A DNA stretch of 64,000 nucleotides from assembly GCA_038522945.1 (NCBI GenBank), contig JBCBJV010000016.1, positions 18,795-82,794 on the forward strand, read 5' to 3'. A program made the position numbers and the translations under genes. A model generated the notes under the pieces. That model worked only from the letters and a program-made list of their open reading frames with translations, was not told where the DNA came from and made no database searches. This stretch comes from MED-G105 sp038522945. GTDB taxonomy: Bacteria > Pseudomonadota > Alphaproteobacteria > Caulobacterales > Parvularculaceae. This document shows positions 43,743-51,015 of the stretch, in pieces; position 1 is the stretch's first letter; each line of letters begins with the position of its first letter.

Positions 43743-44591
43743 ATGACCGCTTCGAGCTATGAATGCTTCACCGTCGAGATATCCGATCATATCGCCAATG
43801 TGCGGCTGAACAGGCCAGAGAAGGCCAACTCCATGATCCCGGCCTTCTGGAAGGAATTCCCCGCGGCGATCACCAAGATTTCTGACGACGCAGAAGCGCG
43901 GGTGATCGTGATTTCGTCCGAGGGCAAGCATTTCACGTCAGGGATGGACATTTCCGTCTTCATGGAAGGCGATCTGGATCCGCACCCGGACAATCCACAC
44001 ATCTCAGCGGAGTACTTTGTACATTATTATCTCGCAAGTCTTCAGCATACGTTTTCCGCCCTGGAAGCTGCGCGCCAGCCTGTCCTAACCGCAAGCCAAG
44101 GCGGTGTTCTCGGGGCGGGCGTTGACCTGATCACCGCCGCTGATTGCCGATATGCCAGCAAGGACGCTTTTTTCTGTATTCAGGAAACCGTCATTGGGAT
44201 GACCGCGGACGTCGGCACGTTTCCTCGTCTTGTCAAAGTCATCCCCGAGGGCTGGGCCAGGCAACTTGCCTATACCGGCGAGCGACTGCCCGCTGACAAG
44301 GCGAAGGAAATTGGCCTCGTCAATGAGGTGTTCGATGATGCGCAAAGCTTGCTCGATGGGGTCATGGACATCGCCCGGAAGATCGCTCAGCACGCCCCGC
44401 TCGCCGTCACTGGCTGTAAGCGCATGATCGCGTACTCCCGCGATCACTCCACCGACGATACCCTTAACCATGTCGCAGCCTGGAACGCGGGCATGCTTCG
44501 TCCTGAAGATATCAAGGAAAGCTTCACCGCGAAGTCAGAAGGGCGCGCGCCTCAATATGATAGCTTGAAGAAAGTCGTGCGCCAGACCTGA
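43743..44591 (+). CDS. crotonase; delta3,5-delta2,4-dienoyl-CoA isomerase-like
   Basis: A 282-residue enoyl-CoA hydratase-superfamily enzyme. The CoA/oxyanion sites are GKHFTSGMDISVF and GGVLGAGVDLITAADCRY. Three acidic residues match those of mammalian ECH1: Asp in GAGVDL, Glu in QETVIG, Asp in TADVGTFPR. That set points to dienoyl-CoA isomerase, which shifts double bonds during oxidation of unsaturated fatty acids, rather than hydratase. GGGAG lies seven bases before the ATG. It is in the same direction as sdhA and sdhB and is one of three genes separating them. Confidence 0.85.
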   Translation: MTASSYECFTVEISDHIANVRLNRPEKANSMIPAFWKEFPAAITKISDDAEARVIVISSEGKHFTSGMDISVFMEGDLDPHPDNPHISAEYFVHYYLASLQHTFSALEAARQPVLTASQGGVLGAGVDLITAADCRYASKDAFFCIQETVIGMTADVGTFPRLVKVIPEGWARQLAYTGERLPADKAKEIGLVNEVFDDAQSLLDGVMDIARKIAQHAPLAVTGCKRMIAYSRDHSTDDTLNHVAAWNAGMLRPEDIKESFTAKSEGRAPQYDSLKKVVRQT

Positions 44592-44643
44592 ACGCGCCCA
44601 GGTCAAGACCGGAAGCAAGCGCCACAATCATACTTAATCAACT

Positions 44644-44685
44644 CTTCAGGATCCTCGGGCATGATACCCGCTAGGATCTCTGAAG
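44644..44685 (+). promoter_or_regulatory. 16-bp stem hairpin covering a Shine-Dalgarno
   Basis: Three matched arms: CTTCAG/CTGAAG (44644-44649, 44680-44685), GATCCT/AGGATC (44650-44655, 44673-44678) and CGGG/CCCG (44656-44659, 44667-44670), with small bulges on the 3' side. There is no T-run after it, so it is not a terminator. The 3' arm contains most of GAAGG (44682-44686), the likely Shine-Dalgarno of the gene at 44696. Confidence 0.65.
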
Positions 44686-44695
44686 GTACGCAGGC

Positions 44696-44980
44696 ATGAT
44701 TACCATCTTTGACATACTGGCGATTTCGTTACTGGTCGCTTCCCTGATCATGTTCATTATCAGGTATATCCGCGAAGAGCCGCCGATCCTTCCTTACTTC
44801 CTCATTGCCTGCACATGTGCATTTGGAAACTGGCTCGGCGAGATAGGCCTTGTCTTTGCGTCGATCTCATTGCTGACGGCCGCAGCATTTCTGTTTCTGA
44901 GCTGCATCTTCTATCCGAAGCTCCGCAATATGGGTGACAACCCAGAGACAACAAACCAAACCCCATCGAAATCGTCTTAA
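44696..44980 (+). CDS. small membrane protein
   Basis: A 94-residue protein with an N-terminal helix (about 5-24), a charged loop (RYIREEPPILPY) and one or two more helices (about 33-48 and 52-72), with a polar C-terminal tail. The segment after the loop, ACTCAFGNWLGE, resembles small accessory proteins annotated with exosortase-type systems in sphingomonads, but the likeness is weak. Its ribosome-binding site lies in the arm of a strong upstream hairpin, so its translation may be restrained. It lies between the crotonase gene and sdhB. Confidence 0.6.
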   Translation: MITIFDILAISLLVASLIMFIIRYIREEPPILPYFLIACTCAFGNWLGEIGLVFASISLLTAAAFLFLSCIFYPKLRNMGDNPETTNQTPSKSS

Positions 44981-45092
44981 GGCGCTGCAGACCCTCGATA
45001 TTTGATGTTGCTGCGACGCCAGATCGCTGGCGAGCGGGACCTGCTCCGGCTATACATCCGTCAACGCAGATAGCCGAGGCTCTTTTCCTTCG

Positions 45093-45905
45093 ATGGTCCA
45101 ACTTACGCTTCCGAAAAACTCCGTCGTCAACAAATCCGGTAAAACCTTCAAACAGAAAAAGGCCGGTGGCAAACTCCGTACGTTCAAAGTCTACCGTTAT
45201 GACCCGGAAGACGGGGGAAACCCGCGTGTTGATACCTTCAAGATCGACGTTAGCGACGTTTCCATGGTGCTGGACGCGCTGATCAAAATCAAAACCGACG
45301 GGGATGCGTCCTTGGCATTTCGCCGCTCATGCCGCGAGGGCGTTTGCGGTTCCTGCGCGATGAACATTAACGGGTCGAATACGCTGGCGTGTACCAAAGG
45401 CATGGATGAACTCGGCGGCGGCGATATCACGGTCTACCCTTTGCCCCACCAGCCTGTGGTGAAGGATCTCGTCACTGACCTGACAAAGTTCTACGAGCAG
45501 CATGCTTATATCGAGCCGTTCCTGCAGGCCGACGAGACCAAAACCGACGAGGAATTCCTGCAAAGCAAGGAAGACCGCGAACACTTGGACGGGCTTTACG
45601 AATGCATTTTGTGCGCGTGCTGTTCGACTTCATGTCCGTCTTACTGGTGGAATGGGGACAAGGCTGGCAGCGAAGAAGAATACCTTGGGCCCGCGGCCCT
45701 GCTCCAGGCTTACCGTTGGATTGCCGACAGCCGTGACGAAGCGACCAATGAACGGCTCAATAAACTCGAGGATGAGTTTAAGCTCTACCGCTGCCATACC
45801 ATCATGAACTGCGCGCAGGTTTGCCCGAAAGGACTGAACCCTGCGAAAGCGATCGCCGAGATTCGCAAATTGATGGTGAACCGGCCAAACCCACGCGGCG
45901 CCTGA
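45093..45905 (+). CDS. sdhB: succinate dehydrogenase iron-sulfur subunit
   Basis: A 270-residue electron-transfer subunit. The 2Fe-2S site is CREGVCGSCAMNINGSNTLAC, split here as CREGVCGSC and a later C; the 4Fe-4S site is CILCACCSTSCPSY, and the 3Fe-4S site is CHTIMNCAQVCPKGL. An N-terminal extension of about 25 basic residues precedes the core. It is essential to SdhA function yet lies 2.4 kb from it; a small CGCCAG/CTGGCG hairpin (45017-45032) stands upstream. It may have its own promoter in 44981-45092, though none is convincing. Confidence 0.97.
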   Translation: MVQLTLPKNSVVNKSGKTFKQKKAGGKLRTFKVYRYDPEDGGNPRVDTFKIDVSDVSMVLDALIKIKTDGDASLAFRRSCREGVCGSCAMNINGSNTLACTKGMDELGGGDITVYPLPHQPVVKDLVTDLTKFYEQHAYIEPFLQADETKTDEEFLQSKEDREHLDGLYECILCACCSTSCPSYWWNGDKAGSEEEYLGPAALLQAYRWIADSRDEATNERLNKLEDEFKLYRCHTIMNCAQVCPKGLNPAKAIAEIRKLMVNRPNPRGA

Positions 45906-46025
45906 TATCGCTCGGGTTTGCCCTGCCCATTTTTCGGGTATGGCCATCAGCATGACCCGGGCTTAGGTGAGCTAGGGGTTTTCCGTCTCCGGTAAGCCCA
46001 ACAAATCAGACGTACCCTGCTTCAA

Positions 46026-46460
46026 TTACCCCGCGCCTGTCACATTAAAGCAATCGAGAATGCTCTGCGGTACCCGCTTTGGTTTGCGGGTTGCCTGATC
46101 CACAAGACACCAGTCCGTCCGGATAAGGGCTGACCCCCGGATCGCACCCAGTTCTCGAATATCGACAAATCTCTCAAAACGCGGGCCCGAAGCGCGCCCG
46201 AGCCAAGTCCGACCTTCAATGGCCATACCGGGCTCCAATGGGCGTCGATATTCCGCTTCATGTCGAAGAACGACAAAAATGTATGCGCGTTGAAGCTCTG
46301 GGTTCGCCACGTGACGCCAATGGGAGGTCGCTAGCTTTTGCGCCCAGACGACATAAACCGCGTTATTGATATGGCCCAGCTCATCATAGTCGACCTCGAC
46401 GGGCTCAATGCGCTCATAAAAGGCCGTTTCAAAATCGATTGCGCCTAAACCGCTTTGCAT
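46026..46460 (-). CDS. acyl-CoA thioesterase-like hotdog protein
   Basis: A 144-residue single hotdog domain of the 4HBT/FadM type. The active-site stretch VDYDELGHINNAVYVVWAQ holds the catalytic Asp and His-x-Asn. Members cleave short- or medium-chain acyl-CoA; the substrate here is unknown. It is divergent from the arsenic operon, and the two share an 80-base promoter region, though nothing else suggests a link. Confidence 0.85.
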   Translation of the reverse strand: MQSGLGAIDFETAFYERIEPVEVDYDELGHINNAVYVVWAQKLATSHWRHVANPELQRAYIFVVLRHEAEYRRPLEPGMAIEGRTWLGRASGPRFERFVDIRELGAIRGSALIRTDWCLVDQATRKPKRVPQSILDCFNVTGAG

Positions 46461-46503
46461 CCGCCTACTCTCACCTTCTCATCAAAATGGCCTGACATAA
46501 CCC

Positions 46504-46537
46504 TTGACATAAATTCTATAATTTCATAATTATGAAA
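46504..46537 (+). promoter_or_regulatory. ars promoter with a 16-bp palindromic operator
   Basis: Perfect TTGACA at 46504-46509 pairs with TAATTA at 46527-46532 (17-base spacer); a perfect TATAAT also lies at 46517-46522. A perfect palindrome TTTCATAATTATGAAA spans 46522-46537, overlapping the -10 area and ending two bases before the arsR ATG. It has the AT-rich dyad form expected of an ArsR operator. Confidence 0.75.
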
Positions 46538-46539
46538 AT

Positions 46540-46866
46540 ATGGAAACAAATACTGCCGCAGAGATATTTTCAGCCCTTGGTCAAGCCTCCCGGGTTAGCG
46601 CCCTGCGCATGCTCGTCAAGGCTGGCCCCAACGGCGTCGCCGCTGGCGACATCGCATCGGCGCTGAGTGTACCTGCGCCCACCATGTCCTTCCACCTCAA
46701 GGAATTGAGCCAGGCAGGTCTCGTCCAAAGCCGGAAAGAAGGCCGCACCGTCAAGTACTCCGCTGACTATGGCGGGATCCGCCAACTCATCGATTTTCTG
46801 ATGTCCGACTGCTGCCAGGGCGATCCTCGCCTTTGCGGCCCCTATGTGATCAAGGAGAACGCCTGA
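46540..46866 (+). CDS. arsR: ArsR-family arsenic-responsive repressor
   Basis: A 108-residue winged-helix repressor. The helix-turn-helix runs IASALSVPAPTMSFHLKELSQAGLV and the wing SRKEGRTVKYSAD. Cysteines lie near the C-terminus (DCCQGDPRLCGPY), a likely As(III) site of the C-terminal type rather than the ELCVCDL type. There is no Shine-Dalgarno; the predicted start site of transcription coincides with the ATG, so the message may be leaderless. Its stop overlaps the arsI start (TGATG). Confidence 0.9.
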   Translation: METNTAAEIFSALGQASRVSALRMLVKAGPNGVAAGDIASALSVPAPTMSFHLKELSQAGLVQSRKEGRTVKYSADYGGIRQLIDFLMSDCCQGDPRLCGPYVIKENA

Positions 46867-47297
46867 TGAAACGCTTGCATATCCACCTCAAAACCCAAGA
46901 CCTGGAAACATCAATTGCCTATTACGAGGCACTATTTGGGGAAGCCCCAACGGTTCGGGAAGACGACTACGCCAAATGGCTGATCGATGAACCTGCGGCG
47001 AATATCTCGCTGTCCACCCATGGCGGCGATGCCGGCATCGACCACGTCGGCCTGTCATTCGACACGGAAGCTGACCTGGAGACGGTGGCCGACCGACTAA
47101 CCGCTGCCAACCTCCCATCTACGCCGGAGAAAAATACCACCTGCTGCTACGCCCAGAGCAACAAATACTGGAGCCGCGATCCGCAAGGGGCAATTTGGGA
47201 GCTCTTTCAGACTTTTGGCGAGAGTGAGAATTATGGCGCGGAACCTGACCGCGTGCTCATGCAAACCGGCAATAGCTGCTGCGCCCCACAAAACTGA
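46866..47297 (+). CDS. arsI: ArsI-type C-As lyase / CadI-family metalloenzyme
   Basis: A 143-residue vicinal-oxygen-chelate (glyoxalase-fold) protein. His at position 5-7 (RLHIHLKT), His in GIDHVGLSF and Glu in GAIWELFQ are the Fe(II) ligands, and NTTCCYAQSNKYW has the paired cysteines that hold methylarsenite in ArsI. ArsI breaks the C-As bond of trivalent methylated or aromatic arsenicals. A C-terminal NSCCAPQ adds two more cysteines. It is translationally coupled to arsR by a 4-base overlap and precedes arsC by 8 bases. Confidence 0.9.
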   Translation: MKRLHIHLKTQDLETSIAYYEALFGEAPTVREDDYAKWLIDEPAANISLSTHGGDAGIDHVGLSFDTEADLETVADRLTAANLPSTPEKNTTCCYAQSNKYWSRDPQGAIWELFQTFGESENYGAEPDRVLMQTGNSCCAPQN

Positions 47298-47305
47298 GCT
47301 GCCCC

Positions 47306-47746
47306 ATGAAGAACATTCTTTTTTTGTGCACTGGTAACTCTGCGCGGTCGATTATGGCCGAAGCCTACATGAACCACGCAGGCCATGGAGATTGGAACGC
47401 TTATTCTGCAGGCTCAAACCCGACAGGACGACCAAACCCTTTCGCCATCGAAACGCTAAAAAACCATGCCATCGATCCCGGTGAGCCTCGGTCAAAAAGC
47501 TGGAACGAATTTGCAGCCATTGGCGCGCCGGTGATGCATTCGGTCGTGACCGTTTGCGACAATGCCGCCGGAGAAGTCTGCCCTGTTTGGCCAACAACCA
47601 ACGGCGCGGCGCCCCAAAAGCACCATTGGTCCTTTGAAGATCCAGCTGCCGCAACTGGCAGCGATGACGAGATCGGCCAGGAATTCGAGCGGATTTTCGG
47701 CCAGATCCGTGCCACGATCGATACCTTCCTCAAAGGGCAGGCCTGA
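47306..47746 (+). CDS. arsC: arsenate reductase, low-molecular-weight phosphatase type
   Basis: A 146-residue LMW-phosphatase-fold arsenate reductase. The P-loop is CTGNSARS (Cys8, CX5R), with two later cysteines in VCDNAAGEVCPVWP that relay the disulfide, and a DP loop (WSFEDPAAATG). It reduces As(V) to As(III) with thioredoxin or glutaredoxin. Its stop overlaps the aqpS start (TGATG), so the two are coupled. Confidence 0.93.
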   Translation: MKNILFLCTGNSARSIMAEAYMNHAGHGDWNAYSAGSNPTGRPNPFAIETLKNHAIDPGEPRSKSWNEFAAIGAPVMHSVVTVCDNAAGEVCPVWPTTNGAAPQKHHWSFEDPAAATGSDDEIGQEFERIFGQIRATIDTFLKGQA

Positions 47747-48456
47747 TGTACACGCTTTCCCAAAAACTAGCCGCCGAGGTCATAGGAACAGCTCTCCTGC
47801 TCGCCGTCGTCGTCGGATCGGGGATTATGGGCGAGAGCCTTGCCGGTGGAAACGACGCCATAGCTCTTTTAGGCAATACACTTGCGACGGGCGCGGCTCT
47901 TGTCGTTTTGATTCTGATTTTCGGCCCCGTATCAGGTGCGCATTTTAACCCCGCAGTAACTTTTGCTTTTTTTCTGGATCGGAAGATTGCCGCTCCGGAA
48001 GCTGTCGCCTTTGTCTTTGCACAGATTATTGCCGGCTTTTTGGGCGTGCTGATTGCCCACGGCATGTTCGACCAAACACTTGTTCAATCGAGCATCAAGG
48101 CAAGGACAGGCGTAGGCCAATGGACTGGCGAAATCGTCGCGACCTTTGGGTTGGTCCTCACTATTTTCGGGTGCCTACGCTTCCGCGCCGAGGCAATCCC
48201 CTATGCCGTGGGTCTGTTCATTACCGCAGGATACTGGTTCACGTCGTCGACATCGTTTGCCAATCCGGCAGTAACAATTGCCCGGACCATGACCGATACA
48301 TTCGCCGGGATCCGAGCCATCGATGCGCCGATGTTCCTGTTGGCCCAATTCATAGGGGCAGGACTTGCCGTAGCAACTGCTCACTTCGTGCTCCGCCCGT
48401 CTCCCATTTCGGCGGAGGCTGTTGCTGCGCAAAAGACCCGTGACCTCGCCGCTTAG
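47746..48456 (+). CDS. aqpS: aquaglyceroporin, arsenite channel
   Basis: A 236-residue MIP-family channel with six membrane helices and both half-helix motifs: HFNPAVTFAF and SFANPAVTIAR. In Sinorhizobium meliloti an aquaglyceroporin called AqpS replaces ArsB in an ars operon and lets As(III) flow out down its gradient. The gene's place directly after arsC with a 4-base overlap, and the absence of ArsB or Acr3, support the same role here. Confidence 0.9.
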   Translation: MYTLSQKLAAEVIGTALLLAVVVGSGIMGESLAGGNDAIALLGNTLATGAALVVLILIFGPVSGAHFNPAVTFAFFLDRKIAAPEAVAFVFAQIIAGFLGVLIAHGMFDQTLVQSSIKARTGVGQWTGEIVATFGLVLTIFGCLRFRAEAIPYAVGLFITAGYWFTSSTSFANPAVTIARTMTDTFAGIRAIDAPMFLLAQFIGAGLAVATAHFVLRPSPISAEAVAAQKTRDLAA

Positions 48457-48476
48457 AGGGCTTAAGGTTTCAGGTG

Positions 48477-49607
48477 ATGAGGGGTCCATTAAAAAGATAC
48501 AACGAGCTCGTTGCGGCGGGAACACTAGAGGCTGACGCCGTCCAGGCGGCTGCGGTGAAGAAGCTCCAGGGATTGTCGTCGTCGCTGACCAAACGGCGCG
48601 GTTTTATCTTTTCCAGACCAAGGCCACAGAAAGGGATTTATCTCTGGGGCGGCGTTGGCCGGGGAAAATCCCTGCTTATGGATATCTTCTTCAACAACAC
48701 GGACGTGGACGCAAAGCGACGGGTCCACTTCCATGAATTCATGGCCGAAACCCATGCCCGCTTGAACCACTGGCGCCAGGCAAGTGACAAAGAACGACGT
48801 CGCCATAAGGCTTACGATCGGCGCGCACCGGACGATCCGGTCCCGCTCGTCGGCTATGATCTGGCAAGACAGGCGCAGCTTTTATGTTTCGACGAGGTGC
48901 AAGTCAGCGATATCGCTGATGCGATGATCTTAGGGCGGCTCTTTTCAACGCTATTTGATAACGGCGTCACGCTTGTTGCCACATCCAATCGGCATCCGGA
49001 TGATCTCTACAAAGACGGCTTGAACCGTCAACTCTTCTTGCCGGCGATCGATATGATTAAGTCGCGCTTGACAGTGTTTGAACTGGATGCCGACAGGGAC
49101 TATCGGCTCGAACGCCTAAAGGGTGCGCCGGTTTACTACCAACCTTTAGGGCCACAAGCCGATAATGCCATGGATACCGCGTGGTCAAATCTGATTTGTG
49201 GCGCGAGCGAAGTGTCGGAAGCTGTGACCATTCTCGGTCGGCAAGTACCGGTTCCACGTGCCGCCAGGGGCGCGGCCCGGTTCACTTTTGCTGAGCTTTG
49301 CGAGCGCCCGCTTGGGGCCTCCGATTATCTCGCCATCGCCGCACGGTACACAACCGTCTTTGTCGACCATATCCCGAGAATGGGACCACACAGTCGGAAC
49401 GAAGCCCGCCGGTTTGTCAATTTGATTGATGCATTTTACGAAGCGAAGACAAAGCTCGTCTGTTCAGCTGATGCGTTGCCTCAAGATCTGTATCCTGCCG
49501 GCGATGGTGCTTTCGAATTCGAACGAACTGTCTCGCGGCTAATGGAAATGCAGACGGCAGACTATCTTGGAACTGAGCATATCGCCCTGACCCCAGAAAC
49601 TGCCTAA
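48477..49607 (+). CDS. zapE: ZapE / AFG1-family ATPase
   Basis: A 376-residue AAA-like ATPase. The Walker A is YLWGGVGRGKSLLMD, Walker B is LCFDEVQVSD, and the sensor region has LVATSNRHPDDLY. ZapE binds FtsZ during division in E. coli; mitochondrial AFG1 deals with respiratory-chain proteins. In many alphaproteobacteria this gene is next to mdh; here mdh is 13 kb away on the opposite strand. The ATG at 48477 is preferred over the preceding GTG. It follows aqpS by 20 bases. Confidence 0.93.
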   Translation: MRGPLKRYNELVAAGTLEADAVQAAAVKKLQGLSSSLTKRRGFIFSRPRPQKGIYLWGGVGRGKSLLMDIFFNNTDVDAKRRVHFHEFMAETHARLNHWRQASDKERRRHKAYDRRAPDDPVPLVGYDLARQAQLLCFDEVQVSDIADAMILGRLFSTLFDNGVTLVATSNRHPDDLYKDGLNRQLFLPAIDMIKSRLTVFELDADRDYRLERLKGAPVYYQPLGPQADNAMDTAWSNLICGASEVSEAVTILGRQVPVPRAARGAARFTFAELCERPLGASDYLAIAARYTTVFVDHIPRMGPHSRNEARRFVNLIDAFYEAKTKLVCSADALPQDLYPAGDGAFEFERTVSRLMEMQTADYLGTEHIALTPETA

Positions 49608-49905
49608 ACCCTTATCATGGTGCGCCCAGCCAACTTTTCCTAACCCCAGATTGGGGACCAAGAAACGCGCGATCACACAACCCGACCTGTGGGAAACTTT
49701 GCCTCCAAAAGACCTTCTCCCAACAGTGTGCAGCCGCGAAACGCCTTGTGCGCACCTCATCGAGAGAGAGGCCATCAGACAAAAAAAGGGAATGTGCTCA
49801 CAATTCAAAGATGGCCCTTGCAGGTAACCCTTAAACCATCGTTTTATGCAATCTTGCCTGTCCATCAGCGTTCGACTGGATGCCCACCTGATTTATCAAG
49901 CTAGA

Positions 49906-50943
49906 ATGAGCCCAATTTCGATGAAACCACGTGCTTTGCCACCTGCCGCCAACTGGATTCGTAAGCTTTCCGCCTATCGTGAACCTGAACTGGACCGCAG
50001 CCTATTTGAACTGGCGGTAACGGTTGTGCCGTTTTTAGGGCTCTGGGCGCTCGCTCTCTGGGCAGGGTCGGTTCACCTTTTGCTAAGCATCCCCATTGCG
50101 GTCGTCGCCGGCACCTTTCTGGTCCGGCTTTTCCTCATTCAACACGATTGTTCCCATGGCGCTTTCTTCAAAAGCAGAGCGGCAAATAACTGGACCGGCC
50201 GCGTGATCGGCGCCTTCACGCTGACGCCCTATGACCTTTGGCAGAAATCGCATCTCATCCATCATGCGAGCCATGGCAATCTCGCCAAGCGCGGGATCGG
50301 CGATGTCTTTACCCTGACGGTCGATGAGTACAATGCAAAGTCGCCTTTGGGCCGCCTCGGCTACCGTCTCTATCGCAATCCATTTGTGCTGTTCATCCTC
50401 GGCCCGATTTATGTCTTCCTTCTCCATCATCGCCTGCCCATCGGGTTTATGAAAGCAGGACCGCGATATTGGATCAGCACCATGCTGACGAATGTAGCGT
50501 TACTCGGGATCATTGTCGGCGGCAGCCTCGCCTTTGGATGGGCCTTATTCTTGCCGGTGTATTTCGTCATTACCGTAACGGCTGCGGCCATCGGCGTCTG
50601 GCTGTTTTATGTGCAACACCAGTTTGAAGACACGATCTGGGACCATGAAGCCGACTGGCAGCTCCATGAGGCCGCTCTTTATGGCAGCAGCTATCTCAAA
50701 CTGCCAGCCATGTTTCAGTGGATGACAGCAAACATCGGCATCCACCATGTGCATCATCTCTACAGCCGGATCCCGTTCTATAAACTCCACAAAGTCATTC
50801 GGGACCACCGTGAACTTGCCGAAATCAGGCGAATGAACTTTGTCGACAGCCTGAAGACTGTCAGACTGAAGCTTTGGTGTGATCGCGAACGGCGTCTCGT
50901 GCCTTTTAAGGTAGCCCGCGCGCGACGCGTGACGGCGGCTTGA
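49906..50943 (+). CDS. membrane fatty acid desaturase
   Basis: A 345-residue di-iron desaturase. The three His boxes are HDCSHGAFF, HLIHHASHGN and HHVHHLYSRIP, with pairs of membrane helices between them. The pattern fits the omega-6/delta-12 acyl-lipid group. It would put a double bond into membrane acyl chains using ferredoxin or cytochrome electrons. ATGs at 49906 and 49921 are both plausible; a still earlier TTG/ATG seems unlikely. The 298 bases before it (49608-49905) hold no supported gene. Confidence 0.9.
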   Translation: MSPISMKPRALPPAANWIRKLSAYREPELDRSLFELAVTVVPFLGLWALALWAGSVHLLLSIPIAVVAGTFLVRLFLIQHDCSHGAFFKSRAANNWTGRVIGAFTLTPYDLWQKSHLIHHASHGNLAKRGIGDVFTLTVDEYNAKSPLGRLGYRLYRNPFVLFILGPIYVFLLHHRLPIGFMKAGPRYWISTMLTNVALLGIIVGGSLAFGWALFLPVYFVITVTAAAIGVWLFYVQHQFEDTIWDHEADWQLHEAALYGSSYLKLPAMFQWMTANIGIHHVHHLYSRIPFYKLHKVIRDHRELAEIRRMNFVDSLKTVRLKLWCDRERRLVPFKVARARRVTAA

Positions 50944-51015
50944 CGTTGCTCCAAGAATCCCACTGACAAAAGACGGTTTGCCTTGCGGCCCCTTTATGGG
51001 TAGGCGAGGCAGACC

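Noticed and set aside
45906..46025. 4.5S RNA or another ncRNA after sdhB
   Set aside because: No signal-recognition loop motif and no stable overall stem.
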